Shown here piece after piece: positions 42,536 to 53,523 of a stretch of 64,000 nucleotides of DNA; the stretch's first letter is position 1, and each line of letters begins with the position of its first letter. The notes below the pieces were generated by a model. The model was given only the letters and a program-made list of their open reading frames with translations. It made no database searches and was not told where the DNA came from. The translations under genes were made by a program, and so were the position numbers. The stretch comes from Epithemia pelagica (Eukaryota > Bacillariophyta > Bacillariophyceae > Surirellales > Surirellaceae): NCBI GenBank assembly GCA_946965045.2, contig OX337242.1:1612001-1676000 (forward strand), in the 5' to 3' direction.

Positions 42536-43905
42536 TGATGCTGGATCATGGAACAAGATGAAAATTCATTGACCACGCCCTCTAGAATAGGGCACGCAGT
42601 AGAGTGAAGATAGACACCAAGTGTGAGAATACATAGCCTACCCTCACAACCGATTGTGTGATTGGATCTGCACCATGTTGATCCTTCGTTCCGCCTCCTT
42701 TAGGTACAGTAGAAGCCCTGACTGAAATCCGAGTCGAGGGTTGCTGCCTGGCAGTAAGGTTTCCATTTGTAGTTTCTCCGGCTCGATTTCCAGTAAAGTT
42801 TCCATTATTTGTACTTTCTTCTGGCTCAATTTCTCTTCCATGAACAGGAACGCGTTGGAAATAGATTGGCAGCTGTTGGGATCGTGGTGTTGACATACTG
42901 ACAATTGTCAACATCGGTTTTTGTCGCTAGATAGGTAGTCCCCGTTTCGTATTGGATGGATAGCCTCAGCTGGGCGACCGCATCTTATGCGATCAGAATG
43001 TGCGACAATAACGCGACTGACTCTGATATCTGACGCGAACGCGTGCGTGTGGATGTGGGGTGTGCGTGGGGGGAAGTTGAGAAAGAAACCAAGAATAATT
43101 TATTTTGTTCGGAGTTCGGAAGCGTTCGGATTCCAATCCAGTCATCATGGCCCACGAGCGTGCCAAGCAAGGCCCAAACAGAAACCGAAATGAGTTGGTG
43201 TGCCATCTGTCGGAGAACGAGAACGAGTACGAGTAGATGCGATACAAGTAGTACGACAGTACGAGACACGCAAACGGACTTGCTGCTGGTGCTGTCTGTG
43301 TTGTGTCGTCTGCTCGTTCCAATTTTTTCAATTGGTGTTTTGATTGCGTCATGCGACATGGGACAGGTTGGCCATGCCACCTGGTTAACAGACACAGACA
43401 CAACAGTATAGTGAGTCAGTCCAGCCATCACCAATCACTAGTCGAGTCGGTCCCGCTGCGTTGCCTCTCTCTGCACCGCTCACCCAAAGCGAACAAATTC
43501 CAATTCTGCGAATCTATCGTCGCAACCACCTATCATTGCGTCCAATGAAAGGACTGAGTGTGGGATCTACTACCTCCAATCACATCTCTCACATTAAAAG
43601 CTTCCCTTATTATTGTTGGGGTACGTACTTGCCTTATCCATCATTTGCTTCCGCCACCCTCGCCATGTAAGTCTCTCCAAAATGGGAACCATTGTTGGAA
43701 ACCTTGGGAGAGATGAACGATGACTACCGTCGGCAGAAGGTATCTTGTTCTGTGTTCCACAAGGCGGTCTCGCAGAAAAATGCCGACGACTCTAATCACT
43801 CTGATTTATTTACTTTTCTTGCACTTGAGCAGATGAGTTGCTGATTTCCGGATGATCATATAAACAGAGGCTCGCGAGGCACCACGACAGTAAACTCTAA
43901 TAACC
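42536..43905. other. Intergenic, 1.4 kb
   Basis: It contains the possible small minus-strand gene at 42582-42896. The rest has only short ORFs, several starting at non-ATG codons. No repeat was recognised. Confidence 0.45.
42582..42896 (-). CDS. Possible small protein with hydrophobic C-terminus
   Basis: The ORF is 104 codons from an ATG at 42896 (MSTPRSQQLPIYFQR); another ATG lies at 42914. The body is polar, Asn/Thr/Gly-rich. The last 19 residues (VGYVFSHLVSIFTLLRALF) are hydrophobic, as in tail-anchored proteins. The stop lies 46 bp from the convergent stop of kinase 2, so it could instead be antisense 3' UTR noise. Confidence 0.3.
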   Translation of the reverse strand: MSTPRSQQLPIYFQRVPVHGREIEPEESTNNGNFTGNRAGETTNGNLTARQQPSTRISVRASTVPKGGGTKDQHGADPITQSVVRVGYVFSHLVSIFTLLRALF

Positions 43906-46900
43906 ATGACAAATAAAAAACGACAAATGAAGAAATCCAGGAATCTATCCCCCGCGAAAGCGAACCCTTTATCCGATCTGCTCAAACCCGGCATGAATTG
44001 CTGTGGCTTGGAGTTTCATGGAGATCAATATGATGATGATACTGAGAAGAGAACCACCGATAACTGTTTGAAGTCACAGGGGGCAACAACAAACGCAACA
44101 TGTCCAAGCATTCCAGCGTGTCAACGTTGGCACTTCGATGATTTTATAAGGAATGTGACAGAAAGTATGCAAAGAAGCAGTGCCTTTAAGTGTCCAGAAA
44201 ACGAACTTTTGGATTCTTGTTGCCATTGTTTCATGACGAGTATGACGTCTCATCCTCGCTTACCAATCTCCCCAGTAATGGATGGATGTGCTATTGTTGT
44301 TCTTAAGAATGAGCACCTAGAATGTTTTTGTTACGGTGATCCTTTCTTGAGAGAATCAAGAAATGGAATCTGCCCATCAGCTACATCAACGAACGTGACT
44401 CTCCCATGCAATGGAAGTACATGGATTTTTGAAAAGTCACTCGCTTCTCATCATCAACCTCGTTCCAGACAAGATCCACGATCAATAGTACTTCTTACCA
44501 TTGAAAACGCGTGGCTTAAGTTCAAGAATTTACAAGTTCACTGGGGCCATCAGCTGGCACCTTACTTTTGCCAAAACTCCTTCACTACTCAACTGTTTCC
44601 CTTTCTCTTCCCCGCACTTTCCTTTGCCCTATGGCTACTGTATCTACGGGTTCATTCAAAGCATCGCCGACGGCTTAGAAGATCACAATCTTCTTCTGTT
44701 AGTGAGACTGTCCCACAAGAAGACAACAAAATTACCGTGCTGGAACAAATTCCAGCTTCTTTCTCAGCTTCAACCACTAACCGCGGAGAACAAGTTGAAA
44801 ACAATCCGATATTGGAGGAGCCAAAGATATATGATGTCCCTCTATCCACCATTCCAATATCTTCCATGCCTCCAATATCCTTGTTTCCTGTCAACATTAC
44901 GCCCTCTGCTCCTCTACCACCGAATCGTACCGCAAAGCCAGAGGATACGAACTGGAATGAATCGATTATTGTAACCATTGCAAGTGAAGACGACGAAACT
45001 GCAGATGTAACAGAAGAGGACGCAAATTCAGCGCCACTAGAGAATCCAAGTTTTCATCCCGAAGCAGAACGAGGGTGGATTGGGGGAAGCATGTCAATTG
45101 TATATAACCATCTAACTGGAAGCATGTGGAACCTGCTCCGACATCGCCAAAGTTCTATGGATGCACAACAAGAGCCTGACATTTTGGAGCAGACACAACA
45201 TGCAAGTTGGGCTGGAGATGGTATCTTGGCCTCCAAAAAAGATTTGGATGTATCCCTAGAAGAGTTTGCTGCCGGGTGTGGTTTGATTCAAGCGGCTGCT
45301 CGAGGAGACATTGCCACCATGGAGCGTTTACTGCTCCGACAGAAGCATCCTGCCACGAATGTTAACTTTCGAGATTATGATCGACGAACAGCTTTACATG
45401 TGGCGGCCTCGGAAGGGAGACTAGAAGTGTGTCAATGGTTGGTGGAAAAGCACCATGCCCGTTTGAATCGAAGTGATCGTTGGGGCGGTAGTCCTCTGGA
45501 CGACGCCTATCGGCATCGACAGTCGAAAGTAATTCAGTACTTGAAATCCAAAGGTGCCATGATTGGGTCGAGGAATCGATCCACCAATCTGATTCATGCC
45601 GCCGCCGATGGTGACCTGGATGAAGTCCTTCTGATTCTCTCACTGAAACCAGAAGGAAACGACTCAGAGAATAGCCAACAACAAATACGACAGAAACACC
45701 CGAAACTTGATCTCAACAAGGGCAACCACGACAAACGAACTGCTCTTCATTTCGCGTAAGTTTTAAAAGACGGAGGGACTGGAAGTTTCAATAACATGGT
45801 GGGCACTTACTCTTACGTTCCTTTTTGCAGCGCAAGGGAGGGTCATACAGGGATCGTCAGAACCTTGTTGGAAAAAGGAGCCAACGCGAACGTCCTTGAC
45901 GCTCATAGTCGGACGCCTTTAGATGACGCCATGGACGGCGGTCATCAAGGGTGCGTCTTGTTGCTGAGCACTTATGGTGGAAGGAAACGCGCTCGCACTA
46001 AAACGCTTCCTACCACAACAAGTTTTGATAAAAAATCAACCAGCCTTTTCAATAGCAATTTGGAGATCGATTTCAGTGAACTCGAAATGATAAACCGAAT
46101 TGGATCTGGCTCCTTCGGTGAGATTTACAAGTGTCGGTAAGTCTGCGCTCTGGCTTGGTACACTTGATGTGGTTGAGTAGTTAAAGACTCATTTTTGCGT
46201 GCGGTCGTCAACAGATGGCGTGGTACTTTGGTGGCGGCCAAGATCATCAAAACGGCTCAAATCCGCCGCGATTGGATGCAGGCCAAAACAACAACAAAAG
46301 CATTGCTGATTGACAAAGATGATTCAACCGACGATCATGATACATCGGCAACCCCGCATGCTGAACGGGACGTGGCCTTGACAGATTTTCGGAAGGAAAT
46401 TGCGTTGGTCAAATCGTTTCGCCATCCAAACATTGTCTTGATGTTGGCGTATTCGACAACAAAACGACACGAGTGCATCATATCAGAACTCTGTAAATGT
46501 TCTTTGCTTGATGTTCTACGAGTCTATAAAGTTCGAAAATCACGTTTACCTCGACGAACCCAGTTTGTGTATGCGCAACAATTGGCACAGGGCATGAACT
46601 ATTTGCATACTTGCAATCCACCCGTTATCCACCGAGATTTGAAACCGGCCAACATTCTCATCGATCATTCAGGAACCATCAAGATCAGCGACTTTGGTCT
46701 ATCCAGGATTCGTCCCAATCCTGGTCATCTGGCTTCCGACAATTTTGAAATGACAGGGGAGACAGGATCGTACCGTTATGTAAGTTTCAATCGGTGTCAA
46801 ATGAACCGCGATGTCTGGTGAATGCCAAACTCATGTTGTCTTTCTATCTGTGATTGTTCTTAGATGGCACCCGAAGTTTTCCGTCATGAAAACTACGATG

Positions 46901-47226
46901 AACAGGTTGATGTATATTCGTTCGCCATGGTGCTGTATTATATGGTGGCGGGACACCCTCCCTGGCCCCACCTTCCTGGTTTTGAAGCAGTTCGTTTGGC
47001 AGCGGAAATTGGCAATCGACCATGTCTTCCACGTGACTTGGATTCCCAGTCGGTCAATTTGCTGGAGTTATGTTGGCACAACGACCCTTCGTCGCGACCA
47101 TCTTTCCGGAAAATCCTGTCCCTTCTTCATTCATACATGGAAGAGGTCTTCCACTCAGATATGAACAGCGTTGCCATTGCTCTTTCTCCTGACTTACACC
47201 CGAAATGCTTCTGTACCCTTCTATAA
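43906..47226 (+). CDS. Receptor-like ankyrin-repeat TKL protein kinase 3, CaaX end (4 exons)
   Basis: The exons are 43906..45755, 45831..46136, 46215..46779 and 46864..47226, giving 1027 aa. Residues about 28-190 are Cys-rich with N-glycosylation sequons (for example CLKSQGATTNATCPSIPACQ and NELLDSCCHCF). One transmembrane segment lies near 228-246 (LFPFLFPALSFALWLLYL). This gives a receptor-like N-terminus with no clear signal peptide. The ankyrin block starts at WAGDGILASKKDLDVSLEEF; the kinase has RIGSGSFGEIYKC, AAKII, HRDLKPANIL, DFGLSRI and TGETGSYRYMAPEVF, so it is probably active. Introns match those of kinases 1 and 2 exactly in position and phase. It ends CFCTLL, also a CaaX box ending in Leu. 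It lies 1.4 kb downstream of kinase 2 in the same orientation, which fits tandem duplication. Confidence 0.9.
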
Positions 47227-47977
47227 AAAAGGTCATTCTGATTTGCTTTTCAATATTTTCCCCGATAATAGGAGACTAGGGTCGTTGTCGCCTTAAGAAG
47301 CCCATCCACTCCTACTCCTAGGAGTACCAAAAGACCGATAGCCATAGCTACCATAGCTATGCCTTCAGGGTGCTTCCGAGTTTCCGAAAATGATTCGTTA
47401 GTCGCGGATAGCATGCTGCCGCCGAATGATTTCTGCAGTGCGAATCACGCATGATTCAGCTATATTGAGATTGGCGAACAGGTGGATCACAGTCCGTGTC
47501 ATCGCTCATGTACAAATCGCCCATATAGCGATAGGAAGCCTCTAAACTGGCGATTCCTCCGATCCATCGGAGGGTAGCCATAAGCTTCTAAAAAGCCCAG
47601 CTTTTGCCCGTCCTCAACGTGAGCATTTCCACTCGTAAGGAGCACTTTCGATCCCATCCATTCCGACAAAACATGCTTTTCGAGCCAGCCCGCCACACAC
47701 GTGCACACACACGACCTGCCGGCGACAATAAATACCCCCATTTTTGCGACAAAACTTCATTACCACTTTAAATTTTCTAATTAATTCTTTTTCTCAGAGA
47801 ATGTCACACATAAGTCCTGAATTCTTATACGGCACTGCTCACTCGGAAGCAATCATCCGTTGCTTGGACGATACCATGCCAATGGTGAAGGATGATTCTT
47901 GTTACTTCATTTCCCTTTGTCCACATACCCAAACGACTGCTTTGTCTCCCATTGATTGACCATAGAAACAAGGCATC
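47227..47977. other. Intergenic, 0.75 kb
   Basis: It holds a second exact copy of the ACTCCTAGGAGT palindrome at 47314-47325. A minus-strand 80-codon ORF at 47499-47741 is not convincing. Confidence 0.45.
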
Positions 47978-49624
47978 ATGTATGAAAACGAAGGGCCGGT
48001 TTATGTTCCGCTATTCAATGATGTCTTTCGGGTGGGAACTTTTGTGCATGTCAAATTGAGTGATCAAGATCAACACTCAACCACCGTATGCCAGCTGAAC
48101 AAACATACTGATGGCAATGTCATGTTGAAATTGTTCTACCCGTTATTCCCCCCAAAGAATCTAAAATGTCATCCCTCCATTCCGAAGCATGATTTCGATC
48201 CCCTCGAAGAAGAAACTGGCTCTCGTCAAATCGAACTCTACGAATCCTGGGATTCGATTCACCGGTACGAAGCTCAAGCACAAGATATTTGCATCAGATA
48301 TCCTGCATTTTGTTTCACACAGAAGCAACTGGAATCTCCGTTGAACAGATGGGCTGAAGGTATCAAAAACGTTTACGTAGTACGGTTCAAGCAAGTACGG
48401 GAGAACAAGTTAGTGCCAATCGACGAGTCGAAATTTACCTGCTTCCCCATGGATCAAGTGAAACCAAACGAACAACTGATTGCTCCTCCACGCTGTTTCC
48501 ACAAAAACACTTGGCACGGCCTGTTCCTACTACGCAAGGCTCTAATCAAGATTCTTAACAAACGAGGCGGGCATGCAGAGAAACGTGACTTCCAGACAGT
48601 CACCATCGGTAACATCCCCTCCGAAACATTTAATTACTTGCATGTCCTTCTCAATTCTCACCTGAAATGTGTCTTCTGTCATTATATCGACGGTTCTGAG
48701 ACCTATCAAGACTTAGATGCCAAACTCACGCGTCGTAAAATTCGGATGAGCTGTCAGAATGGCATCCTACGCTTTGAAACACAAGAAGAGTTGGACATTG
48801 TTCGAAATTTCCTTGGTTTTGCAGCAGTGTACGGTTCGAGCGAAGTTCGACCAACTTTAAAAGATGGTGCTGCTGGTGTGACCCTCAAGCGAGGCCATTT
48901 TCTGACAGTGATCCGAGGCACTACAGAAAAGCCGGAGTTTAAACGCCGATGCCTTGGCCAACGCATCGACATAGTTTTCTCGCCTTTTCAAGTCAAGGTT
49001 TCAGTAAACTTTGAGCGGTACCGTTATGACAAGAGTCGAGGTGGTAAATTCAAGGTCGATCCTCCAACGGACCATCTAGAAAGTGTTCTACTTGCCAAGC
49101 CATTCCCATTGGATGACAAGAAATTCCGTCCCTTCCCTGTTTCATCTGAGGCACTCGTTTCTCCAAAAGTCACGTCACCTGACTCGTCCACTGATCTTTC
49201 GACACCAGATAGCTCTCCTACCCCCGAGATTCGATACAGAGAAGCTTCACCTCGGTCTATGGCTCCCCCAGATTGTTTGGTATCTCTTGGTGACCAATAT
49301 GAGCACGAAGGGTCCACTTTCCAAGTCTCTGTCTATTTCCCACCGTCCGACAAGAAACAATATGTTCTTCGTGATAAATACGACGAATCAATTTTCACCA
49401 TGAATGATCCTGAGAGATATGACCAAGTCGGAGGAATCGAGGGTATGGAATACGTAGGGACACTACTTCCCTCAAAATCTTGGTCCATCGGCTGTGTTGT
49501 TGTTGGTGGTGATCGATTCAAGACGGACATACAGGACGGAATTCAGGAAATGGATTTCCATATGGACATTCCTTTCATTGCAAGTCTCGTGGAAGCAAAC
49601 AGTCTCGTTCAAGCAGACAAGTAG
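47978..49624 (+). CDS. Uncharacterised protein, member of a convergent ORF pair
   Basis: The product is 548 aa, from ATG MYENEGPVYVPLFNDVFRVG. The first half looks globular beta-rich (FRVGTFVHVKLSDQDQHSTT; NGNVMLKLFYPLFPPKNL-like strands) with scattered Cys, including LKCVFCHYIDG. A Ser/Pro/Thr-rich linker at about 395-430 (SPDSSTDLSTPDSSPTPE) separates a shorter C-terminal beta-rich part (VSLGDQYEHEGSTFQVSVYF). No known domain is recognised. Its stop is 50 bp from the convergent stop of the 1282-aa ORF. The pair, without introns and between unrelated genes, could be one mobile or horizontally spread unit; this is inference. Confidence 0.68.
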   Translation: MYENEGPVYVPLFNDVFRVGTFVHVKLSDQDQHSTTVCQLNKHTDGNVMLKLFYPLFPPKNLKCHPSIPKHDFDPLEEETGSRQIELYESWDSIHRYEAQAQDICIRYPAFCFTQKQLESPLNRWAEGIKNVYVVRFKQVRENKLVPIDESKFTCFPMDQVKPNEQLIAPPRCFHKNTWHGLFLLRKALIKILNKRGGHAEKRDFQTVTIGNIPSETFNYLHVLLNSHLKCVFCHYIDGSETYQDLDAKLTRRKIRMSCQNGILRFETQEELDIVRNFLGFAAVYGSSEVRPTLKDGAAGVTLKRGHFLTVIRGTTEKPEFKRRCLGQRIDIVFSPFQVKVSVNFERYRYDKSRGGKFKVDPPTDHLESVLLAKPFPLDDKKFRPFPVSSEALVSPKVTSPDSSTDLSTPDSSPTPEIRYREASPRSMAPPDCLVSLGDQYEHEGSTFQVSVYFPPSDKKQYVLRDKYDESIFTMNDPERYDQVGGIEGMEYVGTLLPSKSWSIGCVVVGGDRFKTDIQDGIQEMDFHMDIPFIASLVEANSLVQADK

Positions 49625-49674
49625 TGCAATCTCTGAAGCAAATCTCATAATATATTGACTAGTATCTTTCTTAT

Positions 49675-52600
49675 CTACTCTGATTCGTATTCTTCCTCAG
49701 TAGTTGTCGAGTCTTCTGAGTCTGCATCGAGATCATTTGAATCATCCAAGCGAGGATCATAGAGAATCTCCACTCCCACATCCCAGTCGAACTCATATTC
49801 CTTTACCCCATCCTCATCTTCATCCTCATCTTCATCTTCTTCATCCTTGGATTCGTCATTGGCTGTCTTGTTGTGTCGAACCAGCTGCCCAAATTCGATC
49901 GTTCCACCGTTGTCTCTCACCCAAGTTTTGAACTTTTCTTCCTCCTCTGGCGTCCTGGCATCCATTTCAGCTCGCATGGTTTCCAGGTCATAGCCCAGCA
50001 TGAAAACCATGCGGCGTTGGATCCATCGCGCCATGGGACGTAACCTTGATCGAGCCCCTTGCCCTCTGTTCACTGCTCCTCCGCGTTGGGTTCTATTGAA
50101 ATAGAAGCTCTTAAACGCGGAGTTGAACGCTTCCCAGCCTTGCTGGGAATGGTTCGTGAGGTTGCGCCAGTGTAAGAGATATTCCCCGATATGCCCACTA
50201 CCAATGTAGTGGGCGTAATTTGTAATTCCATCGTCCCCATATAACTCAATCCAATCACGATAGAACAGATCCGCATGTTTTTGGTACTCAAATATTTGGT
50301 CGTTCGTCATTGGTTCCCTGATTCTCAGCAGTTGGAACGAGGCTGAGTAGTGTTGCATGGCCCTCTTCCATAAGAATACGTCATCCTCATCGACAATGCA
50401 CTTGTCCACAAGTTTCTCGATATCGGCAATCATACGACGTATCTGGACATTGCTCATCTGAACCACACCGATGGTCTTTGTTGTATCTTCAAAGGGAATC
50501 TGGAATTGGAACGCGAGATTTCCAGTTCCAAGTATCTCGGAATTGATACATTGCTCGATTCCTCGAAGGAAGGACTTGCATTTTTTCTCGACAGACGAAC
50601 GGTTGGACCGATTGATCCAAGGAAGTAGATTGTTTTTGGCATTCATAAGCCCAGTGCGGAAGCACATGGTCAAAATCTTCTGTCCCATTCGCATCTCCAT
50701 GTGGAGAATGCACGGAATAGAATCCATCACCATAACCAGTGCCGTGCTGACCTTCCCTTCTCCGAACAATCGGATACAATCCGTGCAATCAACATACTGC
50801 CACTCCGAAATCAGTTGGCGTCGTAAACGATCCTGACGCTCCAACACATTGCCGTCTAGTGACAGATTCCGTAAACCCAAATCCTTGTTGAGCCAAGAAG
50901 AATACCTCTTTTGTAGAGTTGCTGATGCTTTCGTAACATCGAAGTGAATTGAAGTTACGGTGGTTAGCTGAATCTCGTCCACTGGCATTCTCGGGTCCAT
51001 TGTCTTGTTCATTGCAATCTTCGACTGGCCCCATATCTCTTCAATCTTGTCCTTGATCTGGGGCATGTCCTTCTCGAATTTTTTCATTTCGTCTTGACGG
51101 ACTTGCACGTAGTCATCCGTGCAAATAGGAAAGTGGCGACACATCCACCCATCTTCAGTGGATGTATAGTCCCAATGATCACACCATTTGCATTCGTCCG
51201 GCGATTCTAGGCCCTTCGTTAAGTTGTCGCTTGAAATGTGACACTTAGCACATGGAAATTTCGCAACCTTGACCGCACCTCCCTTGTCTGAAACTTTGAA
51301 ATCACACGACATGTCGGCGTTGAGGGGATTGTACACTTTTTTTATTCCGAAAGCTTTCGGGAGTACTTTCTCGGCGGCTTCCTTATTCTCTTTCAACATT
51401 CTAGAGAATAATCCGCGTACAGTGTTTTTCTTTTCCCGACCAATTACACAACAGGTTGGGACACAAGCTGCCTGGGACCGTTGAAGTGGATTGGAGATGT
51501 CATTGTACTTGAATCCACCCAGTGTATGGTCCAATGACTTTGTAAGACTGGCACCATCCATAGTAGAAGCGACTGTATGTTCTCTTTCTTTCGCTTCGCC
51601 CTCCAATGCGTTATTGGTTCTCAGAACACCTTTCATACTATCTGCCCCACGAAAGATGAAACCTTCCGACCCGTCTTTCGTATTGCGAATGGTACGGAAG
51701 GGAACTATTGTGTCGGCAAACCGTTCTATTTCTTGTTGGGCTTTTTTCATGGCAGCCGAACTGGGGATCATTGTATGGGCTCCCTTCCTCCCATCGGACT
51801 CACACTTCCGCAAAATTTCCAGACCCGACAGACTCAGAACGCCACCGGTTGTATCCATTTCGCGAAGAATACGGAATGGTGAGAAACAAGTTTGACGAAG
51901 GTAGTTAGAAACTGCCTTAACAATGATGTCACGCACTTGCGTTCCATGTAAGTTATCGCTCATGAGCATATTGGTTAGCATTCGAAAAAACTTATCGGAC
52001 CGTTGGCTACCAACTTGATGATTCTTCACGGAAGATTGAATGACTTCCTTGATGTGTCGGACAATCATCTCGGCATTTTCTTCTTTGGAACAAGTCGAAG
52101 GAACCGAAGCCATCCCCTCTGGACCAGAATTTTCTATCTTTTTCTGGAGATAGTAGATACGATCCAGTCTCGACTTGTTTTTTGCCCGCTGCTCCGAAAG
52201 ACGACGCTTGAGAGTTGCGTTTTTTTGTCCTTCTTTCGAAAGCTTCTTTTTAAGCGACTCGACTTGCATCAATAGTCCATTAACCAACGAAACAGTGTAC
52301 TGTTTCTTCTCTTCTTCTGTTTCTTCCCTTGATGTTGTGGCCGCTTCAGAAGTTGCGTCAGAGCGATCAAGGATCTCCGGAATCGTCAGTCCGCGATTGA
52401 GATCCACAGAAGGGTGGTTTCTACTACGGGGGGTTATAGACTTATCTATTGTGTCTTCGAAGCCATCGTCTTCAGGTATACGGTCAGACTCTACGCCGTC
52501 GTCGTCCGGGGGTGGAATGAGTGTCTGGGTGGATGGAGCATCGGTGGTTGGGACAGGAGGGGGGTTCTTCGGGCTACTGGCAAATTCCTGGTCTTCATGA

Positions 52601-53523
52601 GGATTGCGAGGAGGCTTCGTGGACTGAGAGGGACAATTTACTACTTCAGGTTGAGTCCATGTGAGATTTGGTTCATTGGTATGAACTGTCATCGCAATGG
52701 ACTGTTGTGAAGGGGGTTTGCTTGATTCGTCAGGTTCGTTGTCTTGAAGTGGGTTACATGGTGGTGCTTCATTGGAGTGAGAAGGATCGGTGGAGAGATC
52801 ATGTGTTGATTCCTTGGATTCTGGTTCCAAGGAATCCGAATTTGGAAGAGAACAAATCTCTTGTTGCGCTTCCTTGTCGGCTTTGGCTTTTTTCTGTCGC
52901 TGTTGTTCTGCAAGTTTCTTGAGTCTCCTTTTTTTCTCATCCACCATTCGGTCGGTTGGGTAAATGCCATTCTTGTGCTCGGCAACACATCCAAAAAGAC
53001 CAGAGAACCTATTGACCTTGAGTTGTGGTTGGGCACGTTCCTTGTTATCCGCATATTCGCAATTTAGACAGAAAAAAAAACCACCGCGATAACGGGCCTC
53101 TCTTTCGAGACCAAAAACGGAGCACGGCTTCTTGTAATGGTGTTTGAATTGCTTACGAATCTTGGCAATCCTTTCCCTTTCGACATAACTATTGGATACC
53201 GTCGTGCCTTTGTTCAGGCGTGTGGCTCGAGTTTGAAGATTGGGAGATGGTGGTAAGTCTTCAGCAATTCGGGACGACCGGCGAAGAGGGTGTGAAGGGG
53301 CGGGAGGTTCCTTGGGAGGGACAGGACGCTCTTTGGGAGGTGCTGGAGGATCTTCGGAAGGGGTTGGAGGTTCCTTGCAAGGCACTGGAGGTTCCTTGGG
53401 AGGTGGGGGGTCTTTAGCAATTCGGGAGGAGCGGCGAAGAGGAGGTGGAGGGGTCTCAGGTTCTGTTGGAGTGGCTGATGGTTCTTCCCCTAGTTTCGTC
53501 GTGGCTTGAGATCGAGTTCTCAT
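49675..53523 (-). CDS. Large uncharacterised protein with N-terminal Cys motif, candidate transposon-encoded
   Basis: The product is 1282 aa, without introns. The N-terminus has Pro-rich RRSSRIA(K/E)D repeats (two copies at about residues 30-90), resembling AT-hook or nuclear-localisation tails. A possible zinc-binding stretch with KKPCSVFGLE and FFFCLNCEYAD follows (about 135-155), then a basic helix (KKRRLKKLAEQQRQKKAKADK) and a coiled coil (about 430-470). The central part has paired CxxC sites (FPCAKCHISSD; ECKWCDHWDYTS; CRHFPICTDD). The C-terminal core contains HYIGSGHIGEYLLHWRNLTN, QQGWEAFNSAFKSFYFNRTQRGG and a strongly acidic tail. This core recalls a multicopy protein class of oomycetes and diatoms that I associate with transposons, but I cannot name a superfamily. 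No terminal inverted repeats were found by eye. Confidence 0.65.
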   Translation of the reverse strand: MRTRSQATTKLGEEPSATPTEPETPPPPLRRSSRIAKDPPPPKEPPVPCKEPPTPSEDPPAPPKERPVPPKEPPAPSHPLRRSSRIAEDLPPSPNLQTRATRLNKGTTVSNSYVERERIAKIRKQFKHHYKKPCSVFGLEREARYRGGFFFCLNCEYADNKERAQPQLKVNRFSGLFGCVAEHKNGIYPTDRMVDEKKRRLKKLAEQQRQKKAKADKEAQQEICSLPNSDSLEPESKESTHDLSTDPSHSNEAPPCNPLQDNEPDESSKPPSQQSIAMTVHTNEPNLTWTQPEVVNCPSQSTKPPRNPHEDQEFASSPKNPPPVPTTDAPSTQTLIPPPDDDGVESDRIPEDDGFEDTIDKSITPRSRNHPSVDLNRGLTIPEILDRSDATSEAATTSREETEEEKKQYTVSLVNGLLMQVESLKKKLSKEGQKNATLKRRLSEQRAKNKSRLDRIYYLQKKIENSGPEGMASVPSTCSKEENAEMIVRHIKEVIQSSVKNHQVGSQRSDKFFRMLTNMLMSDNLHGTQVRDIIVKAVSNYLRQTCFSPFRILREMDTTGGVLSLSGLEILRKCESDGRKGAHTMIPSSAAMKKAQQEIERFADTIVPFRTIRNTKDGSEGFIFRGADSMKGVLRTNNALEGEAKEREHTVASTMDGASLTKSLDHTLGGFKYNDISNPLQRSQAACVPTCCVIGREKKNTVRGLFSRMLKENKEAAEKVLPKAFGIKKVYNPLNADMSCDFKVSDKGGAVKVAKFPCAKCHISSDNLTKGLESPDECKWCDHWDYTSTEDGWMCRHFPICTDDYVQVRQDEMKKFEKDMPQIKDKIEEIWGQSKIAMNKTMDPRMPVDEIQLTTVTSIHFDVTKASATLQKRYSSWLNKDLGLRNLSLDGNVLERQDRLRRQLISEWQYVDCTDCIRLFGEGKVSTALVMVMDSIPCILHMEMRMGQKILTMCFRTGLMNAKNNLLPWINRSNRSSVEKKCKSFLRGIEQCINSEILGTGNLAFQFQIPFEDTTKTIGVVQMSNVQIRRMIADIEKLVDKCIVDEDDVFLWKRAMQHYSASFQLLRIREPMTNDQIFEYQKHADLFYRDWIELYGDDGITNYAHYIGSGHIGEYLLHWRNLTNHSQQGWEAFNSAFKSFYFNRTQRGGAVNRGQGARSRLRPMARWIQRRMVFMLGYDLETMRAEMDARTPEEEEKFKTWVRDNGGTIEFGQLVRHNKTANDESKDEEDEDEDEDEDGVKEYEFDWDVGVEILYDPRLDDSNDLDADSEDSTTTEEEYESE

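Noticed and set aside
47499-47741. 80-codon minus-strand ATG ORF
   Set aside because: No domain or conserved-looking pattern; short and in an intergenic region.
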